Positions 1-9,398 of a stretch of DNA of 32,299 nucleotides are shown here, in pieces; position 1 is the first letter of the stretch; each line of letters starts with the position of its first letter. The DNA is taken from the NCBI GenBank assembly GCA_028279445.1, contig JANQNT010000015.1:1-32299 (forward strand), written 5' to 3'. Below the pieces are notes generated by a model. That model ran no database searches. It was not told where the DNA came from and worked only from the letters and a program-made list of their open reading frames with translations. The stretch is from Tepidamorphaceae bacterium (GTDB lineage: Bacteria > Pseudomonadota > Alphaproteobacteria > Rhizobiales > Tepidamorphaceae). A program made the translations under genes and the position numbers.

Positions 1-9
1 GCAAGTCTC

Positions 10-40
10 CCCCGGATCAGGCACTCTGTGCCGTCCGGGG
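10..40. terminator. Strong hairpin, possible bidirectional terminator
   Basis: An outer 7-bp stem (CCCCGGA at 10-16, TCCGGGG at 34-40) encloses an inner 5-bp stem (GGCAC at 20-24, GTGCC at 28-32) with a TCT loop. It lies about 180 bp past the lysA stop, beyond the dispersed repeat. There is no T-tract on either side, so calling it a terminator is an inference from structure and position. It could equally be a transcript-end stabiliser. Confidence 0.4.
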
Positions 41-46
41 TAGACG

Positions 47-230
47 CCTCCGCGAGGGCGGCCTGACCGGCCGGGCACGCAGTCGCGTGCCTGGGTGCCA
101 AACACTCAGTCCGTGCAGGATGATGCCGTGAGGCCCGAAACACACTCGTGTGACGTGGGCACCGGTTTTCGGACAAGGCGAGCGGCCGGCAAAGAAACGC
201 AACGAACTGGCGTGAGCGAAGTTAAGCGTT
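47..230 (-). repeat. Dispersed intergenic mosaic repeat, copy A
   Basis: This is one of six copies in the window of a modular repeat. It holds a palindromic core (GGCACGC at 74-80 facing GCGTGCC up to 91), a module ending in CCGGTTTTCGGACAAG (to about 178), and a GTGAGCG-type module that runs into the lysA stop codon at 222-224. The middle module carries an extra CACACTCGTGTG palindrome, also found in copy D. Short open frames across it encode no recognisable protein. Confidence 0.8.
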
Positions 231-1496
231 CGACAGCCAGGGCGGCAGTGAGTCGAGCGCGATCAACGCATCGAGATCGAGGCGCGGACGCACCACATGA
301 TAGCGCTCTCCGGCGGCCAGCACCTCCGGCACGAGGGCGCGGGAATTGTAGGTCGACGACTGCACCGCGCCGTAGGCTCCAGCACTCATCACGGCCAACA
401 GATCACCACGCTCAAGCCGCACCATGTCACGGTCGAGTGCCAGGAAGTCACCGGTCTCGCAAACCGGACCGACAACGTCGAAATGCGCGCGCGGCGCATC
501 GGTGGCCGGCTCCACGACCGGCTTCATGTCGTGATGGGCATCGTAGAGCGTCGGGCGGATGAGATCGTTCATTCCCGCATCCACGACCAGAAAGTCACGA
601 TCCTCTCCCGGCTTCGCGAAAATCACACGGGTGACCAGGATACCGGCGTTGCCGGCAATCATCCGGCCCGGCTCGAAGATCACCGAGCACTCCAGCGCCT
701 CCACATGGCGACGCACCACATCGGCATAGGCCTTCGGATCAGGCGGCGGCTCGTCCGCCTCGCGATAGGGAATGCCAAGCCCTCCGCCGAGATCGACATG
801 GTCAATGCTGTGCCCGTCGGATCGCAGGTCGCGCACGAGATCGTCGAGCAGATCGAAGGCGGCATCGAACGGCGCCAGTTCGGTGATCTGGCTGCCGATA
901 TGCATGTCGATGCCGGCAACGCGGATCCCCGGCAGGGCCGCCGCGCGTGCGTAAGCCTCCCGCGCGCGCAGGTAGGAGATGCCGAACTTGGTCTGCTTGT
1001 GGCCGGTCGAGATCTTGTGATGGGTGCGCGCATCCACATCCGGATTGATGCGCAGCGAGACCGGCGCCGTCACACCTTTCGCGGTCGCGCAGGCCGACAA
1101 CGCCTCCAGTTCCGGCTCGGATTCAACGTTGATGCAGTGAATGCCGGCATCCAGCGCAGCATTCAGTTCCGCATCGCTCTTGCCGACGCCGGAGAAAACG
1201 ATGCGCTCCGGCGGCACACCGACGGCCAGAGCGCGGCGCAATTCGCCTTCGGAGACCACGTCCATACCGGCCCCCAGACGCCCCAGCGTCGCCAGCACGC
1301 CCTGGTTGGAGTTGGCCTTCATGGCGTAGCAGATCATGATGTCGAGGCCGGCGAAGGCCTCCGCGAAGACCCGGTAATGGCGTTCCAGCGTGGCGGTGGA
1401 ATAGCAATAGAACGGCGTGCCCACGTCCTCGGCGATGCGGGCAAGACTGACGTCCTCGACGTGCATGACGCCATTACGATAGGCGAAGTGATGCAT
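222..1496 (-). CDS. lysA: Diaminopimelate decarboxylase
   Basis: This PLP enzyme decarboxylates meso-2,6-diaminopimelate to L-lysine, the last step of the DAP pathway, in the cytosol. The protein is 424 residues, normal for LysA. The PLP-binding lysine is K60 in the motif YAMKANSN. A glycine-rich phosphate-binding stretch (DLGGGLGIPY) and the substrate-contacting cysteine motif PVCETGDF follow. The start at 1496 was chosen because it begins MHHFxYRxG, as LysA proteins of related bacteria do. The frame stays open another 201 bases upstream, but that extension would overlap the lipoprotein gene. It is the last gene of argH–lipoprotein–lysA, 25 bp after the lipoprotein stop. Its TAA lies inside a dispersed repeat. 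Confidence 0.96.
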   Translation of the reverse strand: MHHFAYRNGVMHVEDVSLARIAEDVGTPFYCYSTATLERHYRVFAEAFAGLDIMICYAMKANSNQGVLATLGRLGAGMDVVSEGELRRALAVGVPPERIVFSGVGKSDAELNAALDAGIHCINVESEPELEALSACATAKGVTAPVSLRINPDVDARTHHKISTGHKQTKFGISYLRAREAYARAAALPGIRVAGIDMHIGSQITELAPFDAAFDLLDDLVRDLRSDGHSIDHVDLGGGLGIPYREADEPPPDPKAYADVVRRHVEALECSVIFEPGRMIAGNAGILVTRVIFAKPGEDRDFLVVDAGMNDLIRPTLYDAHHDMKPVVEPATDAPRAHFDVVGPVCETGDFLALDRDMVRLERGDLLAVMSAGAYGAVQSSTYNSRALVPEVLAAGERYHVVRPRLDLDALIALDSLPPWLSNA

Positions 1497-1521
1497 GGCC
1501 GGGTCGAATCGCTGGCGCGGA

Positions 1522-1725
1522 CTACAAAAGCCCGTCGAGGACGAACGGCCGGCTCGGGCGCTCGCCTTCTTCAGGCGCCGGCCGCGCGGTACCTGGTGGC
1601 GGCGCGGGGTCTTCGGCGCCCGGCGGCGGCTCCAGCGGACCACGCCTGCCGCATCCAGCCAGCATCGCCGCGGCCATGACCACGACGATAACACCACTCA
1701 AACTGCTCAGCCGGAAGCGGGCCAT
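1522..1725 (-). CDS. LptM-like small lipoprotein (YifL family)
   Basis: This is a 67-residue predicted lipoprotein. It has a hydrophobic signal (residues 5-22), a lipobox LAGC with the lipidated Cys at 25, then the family-typical CGRRGPLEPPP and a proline-rich tail. It should be anchored in the outer membrane. In gammaproteobacteria the family member LptM (YifL) helps mature the LptD/LptE lipopolysaccharide translocon. Whether the alphaproteobacterial version does the same is inference. Its place between argH and lysA matches a widespread gene order. The coding frame was chosen over an overlapping one because only this frame gives a signal peptide and lipobox. Confidence 0.85.
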   Translation of the reverse strand: MARFRLSSLSGVIVVVMAAAMLAGCGRRGPLEPPPGAEDPAPPPGTARPAPEEGERPSRPFVLDGLL

Positions 1726-1812
1726 CGGGCACCCCCGTTACGCAGGATCGGGACGCTGGCGCCCGACAACTCAAGCCCGGTTAGCACGAAACCGGGGCCG
1801 AAAGAAACAGCT

Positions 1813-3210
1813 TCACCGCTCCGCCCGTTCCACCTTCAGCGTATCCAGCCACCTTTGCGCGGCCGCCTTGACGTTTTCCGGCGCCGTACCGCCAAGGCTC
1901 GTGCGGCTCGCAACCGAGCTTTCCACGCCGATGACGTCCAGCACGCCGGCATCGATCGACGCCTCCACCGAGCGCAGATCATCCAGGCTCAGGTCTTCCA
2001 GGCCAACGCCACGCGCCTCGGCAAGGGCAACGATGCGGCCGGTAACGTGATGCGCATCGCGGAAGGCCATCCGTTTCTCGCGCACCAGCCAGTCGGCAAT
2101 GTCGGTGGCGGTGGCAAACCCCGCACCCGCGGCTTCGCGCAAGCGCGCGCGGTCCGGCTCCATGTCGGCCACCATGCCGGTCATCGCCAGCACCACCAGT
2201 TCCAGCGCATCGAGCGCGTCGAAGGCAGGCTCCTTGTCCTCCTGCATGTCCTTGGAATAGGCCAGCGGCAGGCCCTTCATGACGACGCTGAGCGAAACCA
2301 GCGCGCCGATGATGCGGCCCGCCTTGGCGCGCACCAGCTCGGCGGCATCCGGGTTGCGCTTCTGCGGCATGATCGAGGAGCCGGTGGAATAGGCGTCCGA
2401 CAAGGTCACGAACCTGAACTGCGCCGAGGACCACAGCACGATCTCCTCGGCGAAACGGCTCATGTGCGTGGCACATATGGCCGAGGCGGCCAGCGCCTCC
2501 AGCACGAAGTCGCGCGCCGATACCGCGTCGAGCGAATTCGCCATCGGCGCATCGAACCCCAGCGCCCGCGCGGTTTTTTCCCGGTCGATGGGAAACGACG
2601 TGCCGGCCAGCGCGGCCGCGCCCAGCGGGCACTGGTTGAGCCGCCTGCGCGCATCGGCAAGCCGGCCGCGGTCGCGCGACGCCATCTCCACATAGGCCAG
2701 CAGATGGTGCCCGAAGGTCACCGGCTGAGCGCTCTGCAGATGCGTGAAGCCGGGCATCACCGCGTCGAAATGCTGCAGCGCCTTGGCAGCGAGCGCCTCT
2801 TGATAGGCGGCCAGCCCCGCATCAAGTCTGTCGAGGCTGTCACGCACGTAGAGCCGAAAGTCGGTCGCCACCTGATCGTTGCGCGAGCGTGCGGTGTGCA
2901 GCCGCCCCGCCGCCTCGCCGATCAGGTCCTTCAACCGCGCCTCGATGTTCATGTGGATGTCTTCAAGCGCAGACGAAAAGGAGAAACTGCCGGCCTCGAT
3001 CTCTGACGCGATCGTGTCCAGGCCTTTGTTGATCGCCGCGGCATCCTCTGCCGAGATGATGCCGCAATCGGCGAGCATGGCGGCATGGGCCCGCGAGCCG
3101 GCAATGTCCTGGGCGTAGAGCCGGCGGTCGAAGTCGATCGATGCGTTGATGGCCTCCATCACCGCGTCGGGGCCACGGGAAAACCGCCCGCCCCACATCT
3201 TGTTGCTCAT
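1813..3210 (-). CDS. argH: Argininosuccinate lyase
   Basis: ArgH cleaves argininosuccinate to arginine and fumarate, the last step of arginine synthesis, as a cytosolic homotetramer. The 465-residue product has the family landmarks: N-terminal [15 protein letters not shown] (105-113), [11 protein letters not shown] (154-164, with the conserved His157) and the fumarase/aspartase superfamily signature [11 protein letters not shown] (277-287), which carries the catalytic serine. The start at 3210 gives the standard [10 protein letters not shown] beginning. An in-frame ATG 27 bases further up would add nine atypical residues. It heads the argH–lipoprotein–lysA set and is divergent from tlpA across only 44 bp, so the two genes must share a compact promoter region. 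Confidence 0.97.
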   Translation of the reverse strand: MSNKMWGGRFSRGPDAVMEAINASIDFDRRLYAQDIAGSRAHAAMLADCGIISAEDAAAINKGLDTIASEIEAGSFSFSSALEDIHMNIEARLKDLIGEAAGRLHTARSRNDQVATDFRLYVRDSLDRLDAGLAAYQEALAAKALQHFDAVMPGFTHLQSAQPVTFGHHLLAYVEMASRDRGRLADARRRLNQCPLGAAALAGTSFPIDREKTARALGFDAPMANSLDAVSARDFVLEALAASAICATHMSRFAEEIVLWSSAQFRFVTLSDAYSTGSSIMPQKRNPDAAELVRAKAGRIIGALVSLSVVMKGLPLAYSKDMQEDKEPAFDALDALELVVLAMTGMVADMEPDRARLREAAGAGFATATDIADWLVREKRMAFRDAHHVTGRIVALAEARGVGLEDLSLDDLRSVEASIDAGVLDVIGVESSVASRTSLGGTAPENVKAAAQRWLDTLKVERAER

Positions 3211-3254
3211 CGAAGCGACTCCGATACGTTTGACCATCGAGGGCCGAAAAAGCC

Positions 3255-3950
3255 GTGCGCGACAACGACACCGACGACAGCTCAGGCAACGCACCGAGCC
3301 AGACGGCCTTGTATGCGTTCAATGCGAGACGCCGCCTGATCGGCGGCGCGTTGATCGCCGTCCTCGCGCTTGCCGGCGCCATATACGCAATGACCATGAG
3401 CGAAGGCAATCGCGGTCAGGACGTCGCCTGCGCCGCCACAACGCCGCGGATGGTCACCGTCACGGAACTGGCGCACGGCGAAGTCGCCGGCCTCGTGGTG
3501 CCATCGGCAGCCAACGCCCTGCCGACGCTTGCCTTTACGGATGCGGACGCAAAGCCCCTGACTTTGGCCGATTTCAAAGGCAAGGTGGTGCTGCTCAACC
3601 TGTGGGCGACGTGGTGCGCACCCTGTCGCCACGAGATGCCGGCGCTCGACCGGCTGCAGGCGCAACTGGGCAGCGAGCACTTCGAGGTCGTCGCCGTCAA
3701 CGTCGACACCGGCGGGGCAGGCAAGGCAACCGCGTTCCTTGAGGAAATCGGCGTCGGTTCGCTAGCCTTCTACGCCGACCATTCCATGCAGATCTTCCGC
3801 GACCTGCGCGAGGCCGGCAAGGCATTCGGCATGCCGACCACGGTGCTGATCGACGAGGCCGGCTGCGAAATGGGCACCTTGAACGGCCCGGCGGAATGGG
3901 ATTCGCCCGACGCGCAGGCGTTGATCCGCGCGGCTCTTGATCAGAGCTGA
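3255..3950 (+). CDS. tlpA: Membrane-anchored thiol:disulfide oxidoreductase TlpA
   Basis: TlpA is a thioredoxin-like reductant facing the periplasm. In Bradyrhizobium it reduces partners needed for copper insertion into cytochrome oxidase. The 231-residue protein has a short cytoplasmic N-terminus, one membrane segment (about 28-47), then a thioredoxin fold with the active-site motif WCAPC at 120-124 and a cis-proline loop GMPTT. Extra cysteines (C59 and one near the C-terminal GCEMG) are also present. A GTG start at 3255 is used, because the first ATG would cut into or remove the membrane anchor. It is divergent from argH, an arrangement seen in many Rhizobiales. A dispersed repeat begins a few bases after the stop. 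Confidence 0.9.
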   Translation: MRDNDTDDSSGNAPSQTALYAFNARRRLIGGALIAVLALAGAIYAMTMSEGNRGQDVACAATTPRMVTVTELAHGEVAGLVVPSAANALPTLAFTDADAKPLTLADFKGKVVLLNLWATWCAPCRHEMPALDRLQAQLGSEHFEVVAVNVDTGGAGKATAFLEEIGVGSLAFYADHSMQIFRDLREAGKAFGMPTTVLIDEAGCEMGTLNGPAEWDSPDAQALIRAALDQS

Positions 3951-3952
3951 TT

Positions 3953-4203
3953 TTATTCCCCTCACGGCGAGTTCGCCCGGACAATGTCCGCGCTCACCGC
4001 CTGCGGCAGCGCGGCCTGGCAAGAGGCGAGGAGGGCCGCAGGCCCGACTGGGAAGCAAAGAAAACCGGGCACGCGGTCGCGTGCCTTGGTGCCAAACACG
4101 CAGTCTCGGCAACTTGCCTCCTAGGCGCACGACCGTGCGCCCGCGCCAAAAGCGCGCCCCCGCGGAGCCGTGAGCGCAAGCGAACCGGCGTGAGCGAAAT
4201 AAC
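3953..4203. repeat. Dispersed intergenic mosaic repeat, copy B (diverged)
   Basis: The whole gap between the convergent tlpA and yjfB-like genes is made of repeat modules. A TTCCCCTCACGGCGAGTTCG end starts within 6 bases of the tlpA stop. It is followed by the palindrome GGACAATGTCC and by the core GGCACGCGGTCGCGTGCC at 4068-4085. On the right, an inverted GTGAGCGCAAGCG/GTGAGCGAAAT module (about 4167-4201) ends next to the stop of the minus-strand gene. The central module with CCGGTTTTCGG is missing, so this copy is the most degraded. Confidence 0.7.
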
Positions 4204-4209
4204 GCGCGT

Positions 4210-4410
4210 CTAGACGCTGATATCGAGATTGCCGCCGGTTCCAGGCGCCGTGGCCGCGAGCTGACGCAGCGCATCGGCGTTTTCCTGCACCATCTCAGCC
4301 AGACCGGCGGCCGCATCGGCATTCATGCGCATCATCTTCGCCGCGGCGACTGCCGCGGTCTGCGCCTGACTTGCCGCGACCATTGCGGCTGCGATTGCGG
4401 TGACATCCAT
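4210..4410 (-). CDS. YjfB-like putative motility protein
   Basis: This is a 66-residue, alanine-rich helical protein that starts MDVTAIAAAMVAASQAQTA and ends in GGNLDISV. The pattern resembles the small YjfB family (annotated as putative motility protein), whose members have an N-terminal helix followed by a short tail. No molecular function is established for the family, and no flagellar genes are nearby. The start at 4410 is preferred over an open extension to 4461, because the added residues are basic and unlike the family. There is no strong ribosome binding site. It is divergent from the 48-residue membrane peptide. Confidence 0.65.
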   Translation of the reverse strand: MDVTAIAAAMVAASQAQTAAVAAAKMMRMNADAAAGLAEMVQENADALRQLAATAPGTGGNLDISV

Positions 4411-4505
4411 GGAACAACGCCGGAACAAACAACTCGTGATGCGCCGGATTCTGCCACACACCGCGTTAATGTCAGCTTGACGGATGCCGCCTAGACTGTC
4501 GCGCC

Positions 4506-4652
4506 ATGAAACCCGGAACCGACATACCCGAAAGCCAGATCAAGGTCCGCAAGCCGCCCAGCCCGTCAGCCATGACGACGGTCAAGGCATTCGGCGGGCT
4601 GGCGCTCGCCTGCGCCGCCTACGGACTCGTCTACTGGTTGGCGAAGAGCTGA
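4506..4652 (+). CDS. 48-residue single-pass membrane peptide
   Basis: This short frame begins MKPGTDIPESQIKVRKPP and ends YGLVYWLAKS. Residues 1-26 are polar and basic. Residues about 28-46 form one hydrophobic membrane segment closed by a lysine. It fits exactly between its neighbours: 95 bp from the divergent yjfB-like start and 7 bp from the convergent hbd stop. No Shine-Dalgarno of note precedes it and I do not recognise a family. The positive-then-hydrophobic layout and the tight fit argue for a real gene, but function is unknown. Confidence 0.5.
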   Translation: MKPGTDIPESQIKVRKPPSPSAMTTVKAFGGLALACAAYGLVYWLAKS

Positions 4653-4659
4653 AGACGCG

Positions 4660-5538
<879 letters not shown>

Positions 5539-5596
5539 CGGTCTTCTCGGTTCGGGATACGCCCGTCTCGGGTCAATATCCGCCGGCTCCATTGCA

Positions 5597-5612
5597 GCCG
5601 GCTTCCGCCGGC
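5597..5612. other. GCCGGC inverted repeat upstream of hbdA
   Basis: GCCGGC at 5597-5602 and again at 5607-5612 form a 6-bp perfect stem with a TTCC loop, 58 bp upstream of the hbdA start. It could be a leader hairpin or simply GC-rich palindromic sequence. No function is assigned. Confidence 0.3.
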
Positions 5613-5685
5613 ATGTGGTTGCATCGCGCGAACGCGCGCCGATGCGGCGTCTCCGCCGACATCCGCTGCGTCAAATATCACGTTT

Positions 5686-5709
5686 CGGAGGATCGCAGTG
5701 AATCCTCCG
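5686..5709 (-). terminator. Hairpin just downstream of etfA
   Basis: CGGAGGAT (5686-5693) and ATCCTCCG (5702-5709) form a perfect 8-bp stem with an 8-base loop, 17 bases past the etfA stop. The minus-strand transcript continues AAACGTGATATTT, not a U-tract. A weak terminator or an mRNA 3'-end/attenuation structure separating etfBA from hbdA is the likeliest reading. Confidence 0.45.
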
Positions 5710-5726
5710 ACAGTCGTACTCCGCGG

Positions 5727-6670
<944 letters not shown>

Positions 6671-6671
<1 letters not shown>

Positions 6672-7417
6672 CAGATCACCCCCGCTTCGTCTTTCAGCTT
6701 GTCGATAAGTTCGCCGACCGTCTCGACCTTGACGCCAGCCTCGCGGGCCGGCGGCTCGACGGTCTTGAGCACCTTGAGCCTCGGCGTGACGTCGACGCCG
6801 TAGTCGTCGGGCATCTTCTCGTCGAGGGGCTTCTTCTTCGCCTTCATGATGTTGGGCAGCGAGGCGTAGCGCGGCTCGTTGAGGCGCAGGTCCGTCGTCA
6901 CCACCGCCGGCATGGCGAGCTTCACCGTCTGCAGCCCGCCGTCGATCTCGCGCGTCACCGAGATGCCGCCGTCGATGGCGATCTCGGAGGCAAACGTGCC
7001 CTGCGGCCAGCCGAGCAGCGCCGCAAGCATCTGACCGGTCTGATTGCAGTCGTCGTCGATGGCCTGCTTGCCGAGGATCACCAGTTCGGGGTTCTCCTCG
7101 CCGATGATACCTTTCAGGATCTTGGCCACCGCAAGCGGCTCGACGAGTTCGTCCGTCTTCACCAGGATGCCGCGGTCGGCACCCATAGCCAGAGCCGTGC
7201 GCAGCGTCTCCTGGGACTGCTGCGGGCCAATGGACACGGCGACGATCTCGCTGGCCACACCCTTTTCCTTCAGCCGGATCGCCTCTTCCACAGCGATCTC
7301 GTCGAAGGGATTCATGGACATCTTCACATTGGCCAGTTCGACGCCGGAACCATCCGCCTTGACGCGGATCTTCACGTTGTAGTCGACGACCCGTTTAACC
7401 GGTACGAGAACCTTCAT
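6671..7417 (-). CDS. etfB: Electron transfer flavoprotein beta subunit
   Basis: EtfB is the AMP-binding partner of EtfA. The 248-residue product begins [19 protein letters not shown], a near-invariant family start, and carries the recognition-loop region around [11 protein letters not shown] that docks onto dehydrogenases. An AAGGAG element lies 13 bases upstream of the ATG. The 204-bp gap to the rhomboid gene carries its own hairpins, so etfBA probably has its own promoter as well as possible read-through from upstream genes. Confidence 0.97.
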
Positions 7418-7449
7418 CTCAGGCGCACCGCTCCTTCACGGACAGGCAG

Positions 7450-7480
7450 GGGTCATGATCCTCAACGCAGGATATGGCCC
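7450..7480 (-). promoter_or_regulatory. Leader hairpin upstream of etfB
   Basis: GGG-CAT-ATCCT (7450-7462) pairs with AGGAT-ATG-CCC (7469-7480) around the loop CAACGC. One base mismatch or bulge separates the blocks. It lies 33-63 bases upstream of the etfB start and could be in its 5' untranslated leader. A regulatory role is inferred only from shape and location. Confidence 0.3.
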
Positions 7481-7504
7481 TCAAGTGGGATAAAGGGACA
7501 ACGC

Positions 7505-7522
7505 CGGCCGGGAGCCCGGCCG
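7505..7522. terminator. GC-rich hairpin between the rhomboid gene and etfB
   Basis: GGCCGGG (7506-7512) and CCCGGCC (7515-7521), with a flanking C-G pair, make a compact hairpin 100 bases past the rhomboid stop. No T-tract follows. It may end or weaken transcription from the HIG1-like–cobalamin adenosyltransferase–rhomboid set before etfBA. Confidence 0.35.
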
Positions 7523-7576
7523 CACGATGAAAACCCGGACCGTATTCGCGTGCCGGAAGCCTTGTCAATCTATCAT

Positions 7577-7588
7577 TCGCAGGTGCGA
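7577..7588. promoter_or_regulatory. TCGCA-GG-TGCGA palindrome
   Basis: This perfect 5-bp inverted repeat with a 2-base spacer lies in the etfB upstream region, about 160 bases from its start. The shape resembles a dimeric regulator operator, but there is no direct evidence. Confidence 0.25.
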
Positions 7589-7621
7589 TATGGGCGCTTG
7601 GCTCCCGCACCTCACGGTAGG

Positions 7622-8314
7622 TCAGCTCATGCCCCGGTCGAACAGCGGCACGCCGCGCCGGCGCAGGAACACCACCAGCACGATACCCGCAACCACCCCA
7701 CCGACATGCGCCCACCAGGCGACCTGCTCGCCCAGCGAAAGAGCGATCGAGACGAACTGCATCACGATCCAGCCGCCAAGCGCATAGAGCGCGGTGATCC
7801 TGAGCGGAATGCGCCCCAGCACCAGCACCCAGACACGCACCTTCGGGTGCAGCATCAGATAGGCGCCGATGACACCGGCCACTGCCCCGCTGGCACCGAT
7901 CAGCGGCGCCTGCGACATCGGCGCGATCATCAGGTGGGCAATCCCTCCAGCAACGCCGCAGGCGAGATAGAAGACGAGGAACTTCAGATGCCCCAGGGCA
8001 TCCTCCACGTTGTCGCCGAACACCCACAGGAACAGCATGTTGGAGATCAGGTGCATCCAGCCGCCGTGCAGGAACTGATAGGTGATCAGCGTCAGCGTCT
8101 CCGGCGCGGCAAGGGCGCGCGGGTCGAGCTCGGCATAATCGTTGACCACGGCCGGGATCATGCCGAAGCCGTAGGCTGCCGCTTCCATGCCCTGGATCAT
8201 CAGGCCGGACTGGAACACCACGAAAACGATCACGTTGGCGGCGATCAGGCCCAGCGTGACGAACTGCAACGGTACGTGGCGCAGCGGGTTTGCATCGCTC
8301 AACGGAATGAACAT
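7622..8314 (-). CDS. Rhomboid family intramembrane serine protease
   Basis: Rhomboids cleave transmembrane segments of other proteins within the inner membrane. The 230-residue protein has about six or seven hydrophobic helices. The catalytic dyad is visible: Ser142 in GASG (140-143) and His203 in WWAHVGG. The structural HGGWMHLISNM motif (83-93) is present too. The natural substrate is not predictable. The start at 8314 (MFIPLSDANPLR) is preferred; the frame runs further upstream, but the added residues are arginine-rich and would overlap the adenosyltransferase gene. It lies 31 bp downstream of the adenosyltransferase in the same direction. Confidence 0.92.
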   Translation of the reverse strand: MFIPLSDANPLRHVPLQFVTLGLIAANVIVFVVFQSGLMIQGMEAAAYGFGMIPAVVNDYAELDPRALAAPETLTLITYQFLHGGWMHLISNMLFLWVFGDNVEDALGHLKFLVFYLACGVAGGIAHLMIAPMSQAPLIGASGAVAGVIGAYLMLHPKVRVWVLVLGRIPLRITALYALGGWIVMQFVSIALSLGEQVAWWAHVGGVVAGIVLVVFLRRRGVPLFDRGMS

Positions 8315-8345
8315 CGGCTGCGTCCTTGCCCGGTCTCGCGAACGG

Positions 8346-8933
8346 CTACCGGTTCGCCCCCGGCACCCACAGCACATCGCCAACACCGCGGGCATTGACC
8401 CTGCGCGAGGCGACGAACAGCAGGTCCGACAGGCGGTTTATGTAGCGGATGGCAACCTCCGAGACGCTTTCGGCGTCGACATCGGCCAGCTCGGTCATCG
8501 CGCGTTCGGCGCGCCGCGCGATGGTGCGCGCCAGATGCAGTTGCGCGGCCGCCGGCTCACCGCCGGGCAGCACGAAGGACTTCAGCGGTTCGAGATCGGC
8601 GTTAAGCGCATCGATCTCCTCCTCCAGCCGCGTTACCTGGGCATCGACAATGCGCAGCGGCTCGTAGCCGAGGTCCTCGCCGGTATCCGGCGTGCACAGG
8701 TCAGCGCCGAGATCGAACAGGTCGTTCTGAACCCGCACCAGGATCGCGTCGACCTCAGCCAGCGAAGCGACGCCCGCCGTTGAAAGCCGCGCCAGGCCGA
8801 CCGCCGCATTGGCCTCGTCCACCGTGCCGTAGGCTGCAACGCGCAGGTCGTACTTCTTGCGCCGCCCGCCATCGCCAAGGCCCGTGGTGCCGTCATCCCC
8901 GGTGCGGGTGTAGATCTTGTTCAGCTTGACCAT
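8346..8933 (-). CDS. ATP:cob(I)alamin adenosyltransferase, PduO type
   Basis: This enzyme transfers the adenosyl group of ATP to cob(I)alamin, making adenosylcobalamin, the cofactor of acyl-CoA mutases. The 195-residue protein has the PduO signature near the N-terminus (KIYTRTGDDGTTGLGDG), then KYDLRVAAYGTVDEANA and a C-terminal RYINRLSDLLFVASR helix. Residues for ATP binding (TRTGDDG, R/RINRLSD) appear intact. An adenosylcobalamin supply is needed by the Ecm mutase encoded at 18036-20006. It sits 18 bp after the HIG1-like gene, probably in one transcript. Confidence 0.95.
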   Translation of the reverse strand: MVKLNKIYTRTGDDGTTGLGDGGRRKKYDLRVAAYGTVDEANAAVGLARLSTAGVASLAEVDAILVRVQNDLFDLGADLCTPDTGEDLGYEPLRIVDAQVTRLEEEIDALNADLEPLKSFVLPGGEPAAAQLHLARTIARRAERAMTELADVDAESVSEVAIRYINRLSDLLFVASRRVNARGVGDVLWVPGANR

Positions 8934-8951
8934 GGGCGGGAGGTCTCCGGT

Positions 8952-9143
8952 TCAGCCGCTGGCGAAGTAGATCGCCGTCATGATGACGATGACGGCGACG
9001 AGCTGCAGCCCGACGCGCCACCGCATCAGCTTCTGCGAGGTGTTGGCGCTGCCGCCGCGCATCATGTTCCACAGGCCAAGCGCCAGCACAACGCAAACCG
9101 CAAGAAGCGCGACCGGAACCGCGATGTGGGAAAGAAAGTCCAT
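8952..9143 (-). CDS. HIG1-like twin-transmembrane protein
   Basis: This 63-residue protein has two membrane helices (about 7-28 and 45-61), linked by a short basic loop, NMMRGGSANTSQKLMRWRVG. The MRWRVGLQ motif in the loop is typical of small bacterial HIG1-domain (hypoxia-induced gene family) proteins. Mitochondrial relatives associate with respiratory complexes; the bacterial function is not established. It leads the minus-strand set with the adenosyltransferase, a neighbourhood I recall from other Rhizobiales. An AGGA element lies about 13 bases upstream of the start. Confidence 0.8.
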   Translation of the reverse strand: MDFLSHIAVPVALLAVCVVLALGLWNMMRGGSANTSQKLMRWRVGLQLVAVIVIMTAIYFASG

Positions 9144-9398
9144 GCGCGTCTTCTTTTCCTGTCAGGTTTCGGCGTCCGACACCGCCTGCCTCGGCCCGTA
9201 ACGAGAAGCGCCCGCCCGGCGTGGCGGCGGTTGCCTCCATGTTTACGGCCTAACCCGGCGACCGGCCCGAAACAAGCGCGCGGATAACTGACGCGTGATC
9301 CGCCGGGCCGCTGCTTCACGCCTTCTGCCGACGCTGGTACGCTAATCGCCGCAGATTGGTTTGCCGACTTCCGGGCCATCGCCCGAGGAGGAGTGACG

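Noticed and set aside
17-202. Small open frames within the repeats (here and near 13032-13247, 20063-20320, 21308-21610) that share similar peptides
   Set aside because: The similarity comes from the repeat DNA itself, and copies have indels that shift frames. They look non-coding.
297-1679. Long plus-strand open frame opposite lysA
   Set aside because: It is antisense to a fully recognisable LysA and its translation has the His/Arg/Gly-rich look of a GC-rich shadow frame.
1495-3006. 503-codon plus-strand frame opposite argH
   Set aside because: ArgH carries all family motifs on the other strand. This frame has no domain and is a shadow.
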